Below are positions 1-9,159 of a stretch of DNA of 64,000 nucleotides, piece by piece. The stretch lies in assembly GCA_039725955.1 (NCBI GenBank), contig CP091035.1:1-64000 (forward strand), read 5' to 3'. Each line of letters starts with the position of its first letter. Within the stretch, counting starts at the first letter, position 1. The translations under genes were made by a program, and so were the position numbers. The notes below the pieces were generated by a model that searched no databases, was not told the DNA's origin, and worked only from the letters and a program-made list of their open reading frames with translations. This stretch comes from Sinorhizobium sp. B11 (GTDB lineage Bacteria > Pseudomonadota > Alphaproteobacteria > Rhizobiales > Rhizobiaceae).

Positions 1-401
1 CATCTCTGAGTCACTGTTCCATAGAGCGGATAGATGGTGCCGATCCTGACCAGTGATGCTGCAGTCAATCCCGTCTCCTCCTTTAACTCGCCGCGGGCAA
101 GCTCTTCGGTATCCTCATCCGGCTTGTTATCCCAACTCCCCTGCGGAAATTCCCATTGGCGCGACCTGATCGGATATCGAAACTGTTGCACGAGGTGAAC
201 GAGGCCTCCGTCGTACGGCAGGATCATCACGAAGTCGGGCTTGTCGACATAACCGTAGAGGCCGGGGGTTCCGTCACGGCGCCGGATCTTATCCTCGCGC
301 ACGGTCATCCATCGATTGGCATAAACCTCGGTTGAATCGACAGTAACGATATCCGGTTGCGGGTCGTGCTTGGGGGGGTCGTCGATAGAAGATGGGTGCA
401 A
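1..401 (-). CDS. Nudix hydrolase (3' end beyond left edge)
   Basis: Partial gene read leftward off the window edge. The translated segment contains a good Nudix box (GELKEETGLTAASL; REUxEExGU part well formed as KEETGL) preceded by YANRWMTVREDKIRRRDG and FPQGSWD, typical of ADP-ribose/ADP-sugar pyrophosphatase-like Nudix enzymes that cleave nucleoside diphosphates linked to another moiety. The frame is open upstream only to a TAA, and no ATG lies before the conserved YANRW block. I therefore prefer the TTG at 401, which has AGGGAG nine bases upstream; the ATG at 308 would remove conserved sequence. Substrate cannot be told from this part. Confidence 0.7.
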   Translation of the reverse strand, partial: MHPSSIDDPPKHDPQPDIVTVDSTEVYANRWMTVREDKIRRRDGTPGLYGYVDKPDFVMILPYDGGLVHLVQQFRYPIRSRQWEFPQGSWDNKPDEDTEELARGELKEETGLTAASLVRIGTIYPLYGTVTQR

Positions 402-547
402 AAGCGTGCGCTCCCTGTTGATGGCAAGGCTGGTTTACGGGGGCAGATGGATGAACCCCAGCTCTGCGTGACCGCAAGAGCTTGCCGGGCGTCGGCCTGC
501 GCCTCATACAGGCAAATTGTATCTTGCAGCGCGGACACATCTGCCTC

Positions 548-1078
548 CTAGCTGCCGATTTTTATCACTGTTTTCGACCGCTTTGGTCGAAAGGATACGA
601 GCAGCGATTTGAGCTCAAGCTCGCGCACACGACGGGCAGCCTCCTCAGGGGGAACCCAGGCGAGAACCCGCTGGCCGCACTCCTTGAAATCGTCCGCCAG
701 GCCTTCCACTTCGATCTGGAACAGCTCGACGATGCAGGGAGATACGGCCTCCGGCTGCAGTTCCTTCAGATAGGTATACCGTCCAATCGGTTTCTTGCGC
801 ACGCGCCCCTCGACACCAGCCTCCTCAAAGGCTTCGATTGCAGCCGTTTCAAAGGGTTTCTTTTTCTTGATCGGCCAACCCTTTGGGATGACCCAACGGT
901 GGCTGTCACGCGAGGTAATCAGCAAAATCTCGATTTGATCCTCGTTCCCGACGTAGCGAAAGCAGACAGCTCCATATTGCTGCATGAAAGCGCCCTTGAA
1001 CAAAGTTTCGGGAACGAGCGCCAGCTGGCGCAACAATCCTGCGGCCTTGTCTTTCTTCGGCTTCTCGTCGTTCGTCAT
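548..1078 (-). CDS. Nudix hydrolase, diphosphoinositol polyphosphate phosphohydrolase-like
   Basis: 176 residues. RWVIPKGWPIKKKKPFETAAIEAFEEAGV at about residues 61-90 is the Nudix signature of the short, basic alphaproteobacterial enzymes resembling Ap4A/diphosphoinositol-phosphate hydrolases. The EAFEEAGV half is intact, while the position of the usual arginine before it is isoleucine, a deviation worth knowing. The N-terminus (MTNDEKPKKDKAAG) is lysine rich, and the C-terminus ends FRPKRSKTVIKIGS. It lies in the same direction as the partial Nudix gene but with about 150 bp between them; the two are different subfamilies, not a duplication. The nucleotide or inositol substrate is not determined. 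Confidence 0.8.
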   Translation of the reverse strand: MTNDEKPKKDKAAGLLRQLALVPETLFKGAFMQQYGAVCFRYVGNEDQIEILLITSRDSHRWVIPKGWPIKKKKPFETAAIEAFEEAGVEGRVRKKPIGRYTYLKELQPEAVSPCIVELFQIEVEGLADDFKECGQRVLAWVPPEEAARRVRELELKSLLVSFRPKRSKTVIKIGS

Positions 1079-1142
1079 CTATATCCTAAGCTGATTGCTG
1101 AGCCTCTCAGCTCTTTGGCGCGAAGGTCTGGTGGTTCGCGCG

Positions 1143-2156
1143 TTACCCGCCGCGGATCGAGCTCCGCCAGACCAACTCGGCATGGAGTTTCAGTGTACGA
1201 ACCTTGTCCATATCGACCGCAGCGGCGGGCGCAGCCAGGAAGGCGACCGCCTCACGCGCTACTGCTTCAACCGGTTGCGCGAAGGTCGTCAACTCGTAGG
1301 AAGACCACGACGCCTGCTCGATATTGTCAAAGCCTGCGACGCAAAGCTGATCGGGAACGGACATCTTGAACTGATGGCGAGCGGCATCCATGACACCGCA
1401 GGCAAGCAGATCGTTGGCGCAAAAGATCGCATCCGGCCGCTCCTTGCGGGTCAGCAGTCTTTGGGCGACCACCTTACCCGCCTCATATCCCGTCGAGCCG
1501 TAACGCTCGACAGCGACCTCCATGCCAAGGGCTGAGGCAGCAGCGACGAAACCGCGCTCTCGTGCCATCAGGCTCGGCGTGCCGGCCTCGGAATTGGCGA
1601 ATGCAAGCTGACGGCAACCCGCTCGCAGAAAGGCGGTAAGAATGCGCCCAGCGGCCTCTTTGTCATCGAGATTGATACGCAGCGGGCCTGGCTGGTCGTC
1701 GTCGCGGTTGATAAGAACCAGCCGCTGGCCATTCTTCAGGCAGAGCTGGGTGATGGATTTGTCAGGCAGTCCCGACAGGATGATCGACGCATCTGCCCGA
1801 TAGTGAATTGCCTGCCTTAGTGCCCGATCCACGCTGCCGTCGGACCGATCCGTGTTGACCAGCATGGCAATCTTTCCGCAGTTCTGGAGCTGCTGTGTAA
1901 CTGCCTGGATCAATGACGAGCGAAAAGGTGTTCCAAGCTCCGACACGATGAGGCAGACGATCCCGCTTTCGTTTGTCATGAGCCCGCGGGCCAGGTGATT
2001 GACGTGGTAGCCAAGCGCCTCGGCTGCATCCATTACGCGCCTGCGCGTTTCGGCCGATACACTGGCACCCGGAGTGAAGGCACGCGATACCGCCGAGCGG
2101 GAGACACCCGCTTTTTCCGCGACTTCCTGTGCGCTGACAAAATCCTTCGTGACCAC
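1143..2156 (-). CDS. LacI-family transcriptional repressor
   Basis: About 337 residues. An N-terminal LacI helix-turn-helix (VSAQEVAEKAGVSRSAVSRAF) is followed by the hinge helix region and a periplasmic-binding-protein-like effector domain (IVCLIVSEL, VLINRDDD, DAIFCANDLLACGVMDAA). The frame can be extended to a TTG at 2195, but GTG at 2156 has AGGGAG six bases upstream and gives the usual LacI N-terminus, so I chose it. It is divergent from the ABC importer at 2339. Two palindromic sites with the same half-sites sit in the intergenic region, one just upstream of this gene, so autoregulation and control of the importer are likely. The inducer is probably the transported solute or a derivative. 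Confidence 0.88.
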   Translation of the reverse strand: MVTKDFVSAQEVAEKAGVSRSAVSRAFTPGASVSAETRRRVMDAAEALGYHVNHLARGLMTNESGIVCLIVSELGTPFRSSLIQAVTQQLQNCGKIAMLVNTDRSDGSVDRALRQAIHYRADASIILSGLPDKSITQLCLKNGQRLVLINRDDDQPGPLRINLDDKEAAGRILTAFLRAGCRQLAFANSEAGTPSLMARERGFVAAASALGMEVAVERYGSTGYEAGKVVAQRLLTRKERPDAIFCANDLLACGVMDAARHQFKMSVPDQLCVAGFDNIEQASWSSYELTTFAQPVEAVAREAVAFLAAPAAAVDMDKVRTLKLHAELVWRSSIRGG

Positions 2157-2189
2157 CAGTAGCTCCCTTTGGGCCGACTCTGCACAAAT

Positions 2190-2205
2190 TTGCAAATGTG
2201 TGCAA
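2190..2205. promoter_or_regulatory. Putative LacI-type operator O1
   Basis: Inverted repeat TTGCA-AATGTG-TGCAA, 34 bp upstream of the preferred GTG start of the repressor gene. The half-sites and the six-base spacing are identical to those of the second site at 2280. Spaced palindromes of this kind are normal LacI-family operators. Confidence 0.6.
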
Positions 2206-2250
2206 GTGCACAGCCGGACGCCCAGTATGACACTTTTATGACAAGGCCGA

Positions 2251-2295
2251 TTGACAGGATCTCTCAGCTAATGCACGCTTTGCACACGCTTGCAA
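2251..2295 (+). promoter_or_regulatory. Importer promoter region with LacI-type operator O2
   Basis: TTGACA at 2251-2256 is a consensus -35 element; the -10 is not clear (about 2274-2279). The inverted repeat TTGCA-CACGCT-TGCAA at 2280-2295 follows, where the transcription start of the importer operon would be. Bound repressor there would block initiation. Inference from sequence only. Confidence 0.5.
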
Positions 2296-2338
2296 AAGCG
2301 GATGGCGTGGAGGCGCCAAAATAATCGAGGAGGATAGA

Positions 2339-3367
2339 ATGCGTTCAGCCAATGTTATTGCCGCGGCACTTGTGGCAAGTGTCTCCCTTGTTGCCCATTC
2401 GGCGCACGCTGCCGGTGATCTCAATCTCATCTGCTCGGCAGATGTTGTCATCTGCGAGATGATGAAGGACAGTTTCGAGAAGCAGACGGATATCAAGGTG
2501 AACATGGTTCGCCTGTCATCGGGCGAGACCTACGCAAAAGTTCGCGCCGAGGCGCGCAACCCGAAAACTGATATCTGGTGGGCTGGGACCGGCGACCCGC
2601 ATCTGCAGGCGGCCAGCGAAGGCCTGACGCAGGAATACAAATCACCGATGCTCGACCAACTTAACGACTGGGCAAAGAAACAGGCGGAGAGTGCCAATTT
2701 CCGCACGGTCGGCGTTTATGCCGGTGCACTCGGCTGGGGCTACAACACTGATCTGTTGGCCAAGAAGGGCCTGAAGGAGCCGAAGTGCTGGGCCGACCTC
2801 CTCGATCCATCCTACAAGGGCGAGATCCAGATCGCCAATCCGAACTCGTCGGGCACCGCCTATACGGCGCTTGCGACGCTCGTGCAGATCATGGGCGAAG
2901 ACAAAGCTTTCGACTATCTCGGCAAGCTCAACGCCAATATCTCGCAATATACCAAGTCGGGGTCGGCGCCGGTGAAGGCCGCTGCCCGCGGAGAAGCAAC
3001 GATCGGCATCGTCTTCATGCATGACGCTGTGGCGCAGACGGTGGAAGGCTTCCCGGTCAAGTCAGTCGCCCCCTGCGAGGGAACCGGATACGAGATCGGC
3101 TCCATGTCGATCATCAAGGGCGCCAAGAACCTCGACAATGCCAAGAAGTGGTACGACTGGGCCCTGACAGCCGAAGTGCAGTCGCACATGAAGGATGCCA
3201 AGTCCTTCCAGCTGCCGTCCAACAAGTCGGCCGAGGTTCCGAAGGAATCACCGAAATTCGAGGATATCAAGCTGATCGACTACGACTTCAAGACCTATGG
3301 TGATCCCGACAGGCGCAAGGCACTGCTGTCACGCTGGGACAAGGAAATCGGCGCGAAAGCCAACTGA
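2339..3367 (+). CDS. ABC transporter substrate-binding protein (AfuA/FbpA-like)
   Basis: 342 residues with a clear Sec signal peptide (MRSANVIAAALVASVSLVAHSAHA, cleavage after AHA) and the fold signature of the iron/putrescine/phosphosugar cluster of periplasmic binding proteins (DIWWAGTGDPHLQAASEGL, LGWGYNTDLL, WADLLDPSYKGEIQIANPNSSGTAYT). AGGAGG precedes the ATG by a few bases. First gene of an operon with a double-length permease and an ATPase. Related proteins were long called Fe(III)-binding, but the AfuA branch binds hexose phosphates; no tyrosine-rich iron site is obvious. Control by a LacI protein argues for a carbon source rather than iron. The ligand remains inferred. Confidence 0.88.
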   Translation: MRSANVIAAALVASVSLVAHSAHAAGDLNLICSADVVICEMMKDSFEKQTDIKVNMVRLSSGETYAKVRAEARNPKTDIWWAGTGDPHLQAASEGLTQEYKSPMLDQLNDWAKKQAESANFRTVGVYAGALGWGYNTDLLAKKGLKEPKCWADLLDPSYKGEIQIANPNSSGTAYTALATLVQIMGEDKAFDYLGKLNANISQYTKSGSAPVKAAARGEATIGIVFMHDAVAQTVEGFPVKSVAPCEGTGYEIGSMSIIKGAKNLDNAKKWYDWALTAEVQSHMKDAKSFQLPSNKSAEVPKESPKFEDIKLIDYDFKTYGDPDRRKALLSRWDKEIGAKAN

Positions 3368-3384
3368 CCTCGATCCGACCCCAA

Positions 3385-3410
3385 TGGCCGGCCGCGCAAA
3401 GTGCCGGCCA
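3385..3410 (+). promoter_or_regulatory. Intercistronic stem-loop after binding-protein gene
   Basis: TGGCCGGC and GCCGGCCA form a perfect 8-bp stem around a 10-base loop, 17 bp after the binding-protein stop codon and before the permease start. Such stem-loops commonly stabilise the upstream mRNA segment so that the binding protein is made in excess over the membrane parts. It has no U-run, so it is not a classical terminator. Confidence 0.5.
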
Positions 3411-3443
3411 GATGCATATTGCTGCTTAAGCCGGAACGACCCG

Positions 3444-5681
3444 ATGACCTACAATCGCCGAATGGATATCGCCCTCGCCTCTGCCATTGGCGCCACCGTC
3501 CTGCTGCCGTGGTACCGGATCGAGGGCGGCTTCTTCGGCCTTGCCTGGCTGTCTGACTTTCCGAGCAATCCCGCCACGGCGCCCGCTATCCTGCAGATCG
3601 TCTCGCATGGCCGATGGTGGCTCGCGATCGCCGGCTTTTTCGTGCTGCTTGGCGGCCTCGCGCGCTTCGTTTCGAACCCGGTGCAGCGGGGAGGATTGCT
3701 TTCCTGGGCAGGTGGGCTCGGTCTTGTCTTTCTCGCGCTGCAAGGGCTAGCAATCGGCTTTTCCGGCTGGAGCTGGACGATCAGCGAAACGCTGTTCGGC
3801 ACGCTTGCCGACGGCCAGCCCTCGATGGGTGCTGGCGCCGTCATCACCGGCATCGTCTTCGTCTTGATGTTTTCCTTCGGGCTCGCCGAACGTGGCGTCA
3901 TGAAGGGCGATGCCTTCGTCGTCTCCGCCATCGCTATGCTCGTCTTTCTCGTCACCGTTTTCGTCTTTTACCCCATAGGCAGCATGTTCGTCGGTGCGTT
4001 TCAGGATTTCGACGGGTCCTTCAATCCTGATGGGTTCATCACCAACATTCAGGATTCCTCGGTCTGGAGCCTCGGCTGTGTGGTGGGCGGCGAACGGTGC
4101 GGCGTTGCATGGCGCACGCTCTGGCTGGCGATCATGACGGCCGCGGGTTCAACGACGCTCGGTCTGTGCTTTGCGCTTGTCGCCACCCGTACCCGCTTTC
4201 CCTTCAAGAAGGGCCTGCGACTCCTGACGATCCTGCCGATCATCACGCCTCCCTTCGTCGTCGGCCTGGCATTGACGCTGCTCTTTGGCCGCTCCGGCGT
4301 TGCGACGCAATTGGTCTCCACACTGCTCGGTGTCGAACCCGGCCGCTGGCTCTATGGCCTGACCGGCATCTGGATTGCGCAAGTGCTCTCGTTCACTCCT
4401 ATCTCCTTTCTGGTGCTGATCGGAGTGGTGGAAGGCGTCAGTCCCTCGATGGAAGAGGCGTCGCAGACGCTGCGCGCCGATCGCTGGCGCACCTTCTGGC
4501 GCGTGTCGCTGCCACTGATGAAGCCCGGCCTTGCCAATGCCTTCCTGATCGGCTTCATCGAGAGCATGGCCGATTTCGGCAATCCGCTTGTCCTCGGCGG
4601 GAGCCACGGCGTGCTGTCGACGGAGATCTTCTTTGCCGTGGTCGGCTCTCAGAATGATCCGTCGCGCGCCGCCGTGCTCGCGATGATCCTGCTCTGCTTC
4701 ACCCTCTCGGCCTTCCTGGCGCAGCGCTTCTGGCTGGCAGGCAAGAATTTCGCGACGGTAACGGGCAAAGGCGATTCCGGACAACATATCGCGTTGCCAC
4801 GAGGCGTGTCGATCGCTGTGCATGCCGTCGTCATTCCCTGGATGATCTTCACCATCATCGTCTATGCGATGATCCTGTTCGGTGGCTTCGTGCGCACCTG
4901 GGGTCTCGACAACACGCTGACAACAGAACACTACATTCGCGCCTTCTCGATCGGGTTCCGCGATGACGGCGGCCTGGCGTGGACAGGCGTGGCCTGGAAT
5001 TCGTTCTGGACGACGATGGAGATCGCGCTGATCTCAGCCCCGCTGACGGCTGCTGTCGGCCTGCTGACGGCCTATCTGATCGTCCGGCAGAAATTCGCAG
5101 GTCGCAATCTCTTCGAATTCGCGCTGATGATGAGTTTTGCAATCCCGGGAACCGTCATCGGGATTAGCTACATCATGGCCTTCAACCTGCCGCCGTTGGA
5201 AATGACCGGCACCGCCGTCATCCTCATCGCCTGCTTCGTCTTCAGAAACATGCCGGTCGGCGTGCGCGGTGGCGTCGCGGCGATGAGCCAACTCGACAAG
5301 AGTCTCGACGAGGCGTCGCTGACACTGCGCGCTGATAGTTTCCGCACGATCCGCAAAGTTATCCTGCCGCTACTGCGGCCTGCGATTACGGCCGCACTCG
5401 TCTATTCGTTCGTGCGCGCCATTACCTCGATCAGCGCCGTCGTCTTCCTCGTCAGTGCCCAGTACAACATGGCCACATCCTATATCGTCGGTCTCGTCGA
5501 GAACGGAGAATACGGGGTAGCGATTGCCTATTCCTCGACGCTCATCATTGTCATGGTCGCTGTTATCGCGGGCTTCCAGTTTCTCGTAGGAGAGCGGCGG
5601 CTGCGGCGGGAAAACCGAATCGCCGTGGCAGCGCCGGCCGCTACCGCATCTGCCCCCCTCGGTCAGGAGAAAACCGCATGA
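3444..5681 (+). CDS. ABC transporter permease, fused double-domain (FbpB/AfuB type)
   Basis: 745 residues with many hydrophobic segments and two binding-protein-dependent permease domains in one chain. EAA-like loops are visible twice (EEASQTLRADRWRTFWRVSLPLMKP in the first half, DEASLTLRADSFRTIRKVILPLLRP in the second), the sites that contact the ATPase. Start is ATG 3444; an upstream in-frame ATG at 3297 would lie inside the binding-protein gene. The last codons overlap the ATPase start as ATGA. It forms the inner-membrane channel of the importer encoded at 2339-6739. Confidence 0.9.
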   Translation: MTYNRRMDIALASAIGATVLLPWYRIEGGFFGLAWLSDFPSNPATAPAILQIVSHGRWWLAIAGFFVLLGGLARFVSNPVQRGGLLSWAGGLGLVFLALQGLAIGFSGWSWTISETLFGTLADGQPSMGAGAVITGIVFVLMFSFGLAERGVMKGDAFVVSAIAMLVFLVTVFVFYPIGSMFVGAFQDFDGSFNPDGFITNIQDSSVWSLGCVVGGERCGVAWRTLWLAIMTAAGSTTLGLCFALVATRTRFPFKKGLRLLTILPIITPPFVVGLALTLLFGRSGVATQLVSTLLGVEPGRWLYGLTGIWIAQVLSFTPISFLVLIGVVEGVSPSMEEASQTLRADRWRTFWRVSLPLMKPGLANAFLIGFIESMADFGNPLVLGGSHGVLSTEIFFAVVGSQNDPSRAAVLAMILLCFTLSAFLAQRFWLAGKNFATVTGKGDSGQHIALPRGVSIAVHAVVIPWMIFTIIVYAMILFGGFVRTWGLDNTLTTEHYIRAFSIGFRDDGGLAWTGVAWNSFWTTMEIALISAPLTAAVGLLTAYLIVRQKFAGRNLFEFALMMSFAIPGTVIGISYIMAFNLPPLEMTGTAVILIACFVFRNMPVGVRGGVAAMSQLDKSLDEASLTLRADSFRTIRKVILPLLRPAITAALVYSFVRAITSISAVVFLVSAQYNMATSYIVGLVENGEYGVAIAYSSTLIIVMVAVIAGFQFLVGERRLRRENRIAVAAPAATASAPLGQEKTA

Positions 5682-6739
5682 TCAACGCCAAGGCCGGCTC
5701 GGTCGTCTTCCAGAACGTTCGCAAGACCTTCGGTTCCTTCACCGCCATTCCCGACCTGTCGCTGACGATCGAGCCCGGCACGCTGGTTACGCTTCTCGGC
5801 CCATCGGGGTGTGGCAAGACGACGACGCTGCGCATGCTTGCCGGCCTCGAACACCCGAGCGCCGGACGCATTCTGATCGGCGGCAAGGACGTGACGATGC
5901 TGCCGGCGAACGAACGTGACGTCTCGATGGTGTTTCAGTCCTACGCGCTCTTTCCGCATATGAGCGCTCTCGACAACGTCGCCTACGGCCTCGAATCCTC
6001 CGGGCTGAAACGCAGGGAGGCGCGTGAGCGCGCTGAGGAAGGCCTGACGCTCGTCGGTCTCGGTGGCATGGGGCAGCGTCTGCCGGCAGAGCTGTCCGGC
6101 GGCCAGCAGCAGCGCGTAGCGGTCGCCCGCGCGCTCGTGCTCGAGCCGCAGGTATTGCTGCTCGACGAGCCGCTTTCGAACCTAGATGCGCGGCTCCGGC
6201 GTCGTGTCCGTACCGAGATCCGCGAGCTGCAGCAACGGCTCGGATTTACCGCCGTCTACGTCACCCACGACCAGGACGAAGCGCTGGCCGTTTCAGATGA
6301 GATCATCGTCATGAAGGATGGCGAGATCGCCCAAAAAGGCGCACCGCGTGCGCTCTATGACGAACCGGCCTCCGCTTTCATCGCCGACTTTATGGGCGAA
6401 GCCAATGTCGTGTCCTGCGACATCGTCGATGTCGACGGCGATCGCGCAATCATCACCATCGAGGGCCTCATCCATCAGCTCTCCGGCCGCAACCTTCGCC
6501 CCGGTCCGGCACAGCTTGCTATCCGGCCCAACGCGATTACGCTCGCGCCGAAGAACGGCGGCGCCTTCAGCGGCGCGATCACCCACGCCGCTTATCTCGG
6601 CGATCATGTGGAATACGAGGTGAAAACGAAAACTGGAACGCTCTTTGTCGTCGATCCCGCAGTGGGGAAGACGTTCGAGCCCGAAATGGAGGTCGAGATC
6701 GGCCTTAAGGATCGTGGCGTTGCCATCATCAGCGGCTGA
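5678..6739 (+). CDS. ABC transporter ATP-binding protein
   Basis: 353 residues. Walker A GPSGCGKTTT, Q-loop (MVFQSYALFPHMS), signature LSGGQQQRVAVARAL, Walker B VLLLDEPLSNLD and the switch histidine (VTHDQDEAL) are all intact, followed by a C-terminal TOBE-like regulatory domain (about residues 275-350). It is translationally coupled to the permease gene (ATGA overlap). It energises the importer with the binding protein at 2339 and the fused permease. Members of this CUT1/Fe/polyamine ATPase group share the domain plan, so the sequence does not fix the substrate. Confidence 0.92.
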   Translation: MINAKAGSVVFQNVRKTFGSFTAIPDLSLTIEPGTLVTLLGPSGCGKTTTLRMLAGLEHPSAGRILIGGKDVTMLPANERDVSMVFQSYALFPHMSALDNVAYGLESSGLKRREARERAEEGLTLVGLGGMGQRLPAELSGGQQQRVAVARALVLEPQVLLLDEPLSNLDARLRRRVRTEIRELQQRLGFTAVYVTHDQDEALAVSDEIIVMKDGEIAQKGAPRALYDEPASAFIADFMGEANVVSCDIVDVDGDRAIITIEGLIHQLSGRNLRPGPAQLAIRPNAITLAPKNGGAFSGAITHAAYLGDHVEYEVKTKTGTLFVVDPAVGKTFEPEMEVEIGLKDRGVAIISG

Positions 6740-7358
6740 GTACGCCTTATAGCGTAGGTGAATAATAAGGGGCGCACCCATGGATCGAGGTTTTCAGCAC
6801 CGGCGAGCCCGCCAATTTTGCTTGTCTCAGGGGCCGCTGGCTATTGATCATCGGCGCAATGGCCCAAGTTAGGTGGGCCAGCCGCAAATGCCTGCAGAAG
6901 CCGAGTGCTTGTGGCGATCGCACTGGCGAACAAGATCGGCCGTAAAACCATCGCTATGCTGATGCAGCGGGCAGACCATGGAGACCCGGCTGCCTTATGG
7001 CGGTACGACAAGAAACCGCCGCGGATAACCAGGACTGCCAGGAGGTGTGAGAAGCCGACGACCATGAGCGAACCGATCCGGACAGGGAAAAGCAGCCCTG
7101 CTTTTGGATTATAGAGCTCGGGAACAAGATTTGAACCGCTGCGCAGATCACCATACCGGCCAGCAGCTCCTAAAAGTGCTATATGTGAAGAGGCGATCCC
7201 GCCCTCCAACTGTTTGTCATACCTTTTCACCTCCTGAAGGAGGACGAAGTCTTCTTCCCCTGGTCGGTCCCGACAACCTTCGCTTGAACAAACCACATCT
7301 CCCGCTAGCATGTGCTCGCGACTCAATGCGCGTGTTCGATGAAACACCTGGAGCACAC
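6740..7358. other. Gene-poor gap with possible transposase remnant
   Basis: No intact gene is convincing here. On the plus strand 6905-7114 the peptide RVLVAIALANKIGRKTIAML resembles the C-terminal part of IS110-type transposases, but it has no partner domains, so this is a weak guess. GGCCCA/TGGGCC at about 6860-6880 and CCTCCT/AGGAGG at about 7230-7244 are short inverted repeats without clear role. Confidence 0.3.
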
Positions 7359-8360
7359 ATGACAGCTTTGATTGAGGCACGAGCCGTCAGCAAGCGGTTC
7401 CGACAGCACAAACGATTTCCGGGCCTGATGGGCGCACTGAAGACCTTGGTGACTAAGGAGTATACGGAGGTTCTGGCCGTTTCCGACATCAGCTTCAACG
7501 TCGCGGCGGGCGAGGCCATTGGCTATCTCGGTCCGAACGGGGCCGGGAAATCGACGATGATCAAGATGATGACCGGCATCCTGGTGCCGAGCGAGGGCGC
7601 GCTCTCGGTGCTCGGCAGGACGCCACATCTCAAGCGAATGGACAACGCCCGCGAGATCGGCGTCGTTTTTGGTCAGCGCAGCCAGCTATGGTGGGACCTG
7701 CCGCTGGTCGACAGTTTTACCTTGCACCAACGGATTTACGATATTCCGGCAGCCCGTTACGCCGACAATCTCCGACGCTTCAGCGAGTTGCTGGATCTGA
7801 CGCCATTTCTCGACCGCGCGGTCCGCCAGCTCAGCCTCGGTCAGCGCATGCGCGCCGAGATCGTGATGTCGCTGCTGCATAATCCCAAGATCCTCTTTCT
7901 TGATGAACCAACCATCGGCCTTGATGTGGTCGCCAAGGATGCGGTTCGTCGCTTCCTCGCTGAAATCAACCGCGAGCGTGGCGTTACCATCATTCTGACC
8001 ACCCATGACCTGCAGGACATCGAAACCATCTGCCCGCGCCTGATCATGGTCGATCACAGCAAGCTCATTTTCGACGGTGAATTGAAGAGCCTGCGCGCGG
8101 CCTTGGGCTCAGCCCGGCGGCTGACACTCGAATTTGCCAGCGACCCTGGACCACTGCCGTTGCGTTCCGCAGCACTCGTCAGCGATGAAGGCCTGCGCAA
8201 GAACTATCTGATCGAGCGTGAAGACGTCTCCCTGGTCTCGATCCTCTCGGAGGTCGGCAGCGGGCGGGGCCTCAAGGATGTGGCGCTGCACGAGCCCGAC
8301 ATCGAAGAGGTCATCCGTACTTTCTACCAGCGGCGCAACGCCATGGCGCTGGCATCATGA
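7359..8360 (+). CDS. ABC-2 type exporter, ATP-binding protein
   Basis: 333 residues from ATG 7359 (GGAG six bases upstream); the frame is open further upstream but without homology. Walker A GPNGAGKST, signature LSLGQRMRAEIVMSLL and Walker B ILFLDEPTIGLD are present, plus TTHDLQDIE. The sequence is of the uncharacterised COG4586 type, which is nearly always encoded with two ABC-2 permeases of different families, exactly as seen here. Cytoplasmic ATPase of an exporter; cargo unknown. Start of the next gene overlaps the stop (ATGA). Confidence 0.88.
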   Translation: MTALIEARAVSKRFRQHKRFPGLMGALKTLVTKEYTEVLAVSDISFNVAAGEAIGYLGPNGAGKSTMIKMMTGILVPSEGALSVLGRTPHLKRMDNAREIGVVFGQRSQLWWDLPLVDSFTLHQRIYDIPAARYADNLRRFSELLDLTPFLDRAVRQLSLGQRMRAEIVMSLLHNPKILFLDEPTIGLDVVAKDAVRRFLAEINRERGVTIILTTHDLQDIETICPRLIMVDHSKLIFDGELKSLRAALGSARRLTLEFASDPGPLPLRSAALVSDEGLRKNYLIEREDVSLVSILSEVGSGRGLKDVALHEPDIEEVIRTFYQRRNAMALAS

Positions 8361-9157
8361 GCGCCTATTTAGCGTTCGCACGCAGTTCGTTCCATTCGCA
8401 GCTTGCCTACCGCAACGAAGTATGGGCCAACATCTTCGGCAAACTCGTGCAGGTACTTGCGCGTGTCGCCATCTGGCAGGCGGCCTATGCCGGCATGGGC
8501 ACAATCGTAGTCGACGGTGTTTCCCTGCAGCAGATGGTGACCTACGCCCTGCTCGGCGGCGCGGTGATGGGTGCAACCCGCCCTGAACGGATCATTGGCG
8601 AAATCGGCCGCTCGCTCAAGACAGGCGATGTCGCGATCTGGCTGCTCAAACCTTTGTCCTATCCGCTCTATCTCTTTGCAAACGAATGCGGCAGCTTTGG
8701 TTATCGGCTGATGACACAGGTCATTCCGACCGTCGCGTTCACAGCGTTTCTTTACGGCATGCTGCCACCGGCAAGCCTGTTCGACGGCTTGATGTTCGTC
8801 TGCTTCTGGGCCCTGTCATTCACGCTGCTGTTCCTGATGTCCGCGCTCTTCGGCCTCATCGCCTTCTGGCTGATGACCAGCTTCTCCCTCGACTGGATGC
8901 TGGGTGCCCTGTTGCACTTGTTCTCCGGCCTGCTGATACCCTTCTGGTTCTTTCCCGAGCCGTTTGCCATGATCGCCCGCCATCTACCCTTTGCCTGGGT
9001 CGTCTATTATCCCAATGCTGTCTATCTCGGCAGGCTTTCCACGGTCGATGTCTGGCTCCATCTCGGCCTGGGCCTTGCCTGGGCGGCATTTTTCCTCACC
9101 GGCGTCCTCTGGCTGTGGCGCTGCGCGTCCGGCCGCATCACCGTCCAGGGAGGTTGA
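8357..9157 (+). CDS. ABC-2 type exporter, permease 1
   Basis: 266 residues with about six hydrophobic segments (for example VVDGVSLQQMVTYALLGGAVMGATRP, WALSFTLLFLMSALFGLIAFWLMTSF shortened here as separate helices). The family matches the COG4587-type membrane component that accompanies COG4586 ATPases. It is translationally coupled to the ATPase gene by an ATGA overlap and is followed two bases later by the second permease. Inner-membrane half of the exporter. No substrate evidence. Confidence 0.85.
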   Translation: MSAYLAFARSSFHSQLAYRNEVWANIFGKLVQVLARVAIWQAAYAGMGTIVVDGVSLQQMVTYALLGGAVMGATRPERIIGEIGRSLKTGDVAIWLLKPLSYPLYLFANECGSFGYRLMTQVIPTVAFTAFLYGMLPPASLFDGLMFVCFWALSFTLLFLMSALFGLIAFWLMTSFSLDWMLGALLHLFSGLLIPFWFFPEPFAMIARHLPFAWVVYYPNAVYLGRLSTVDVWLHLGLGLAWAAFFLTGVLWLWRCASGRITVQGG

Positions 9158-9159
9158 TC

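Noticed and set aside
482..1369. 295-codon open frame on the plus strand
   Set aside because: It is the complement of the Nudix and LacI genes, has no ribosome site and no known domain.
4149..4931. 260-codon minus-strand frame
   Set aside because: Antisense of the fused permease gene in GC-rich DNA, no supporting signals.
6905..7114. IS110 transposase C-terminal fragment
   Set aside because: Only a short resemblance (VAIALANKIGRKTIAML); not strong enough to list as a mobile element.
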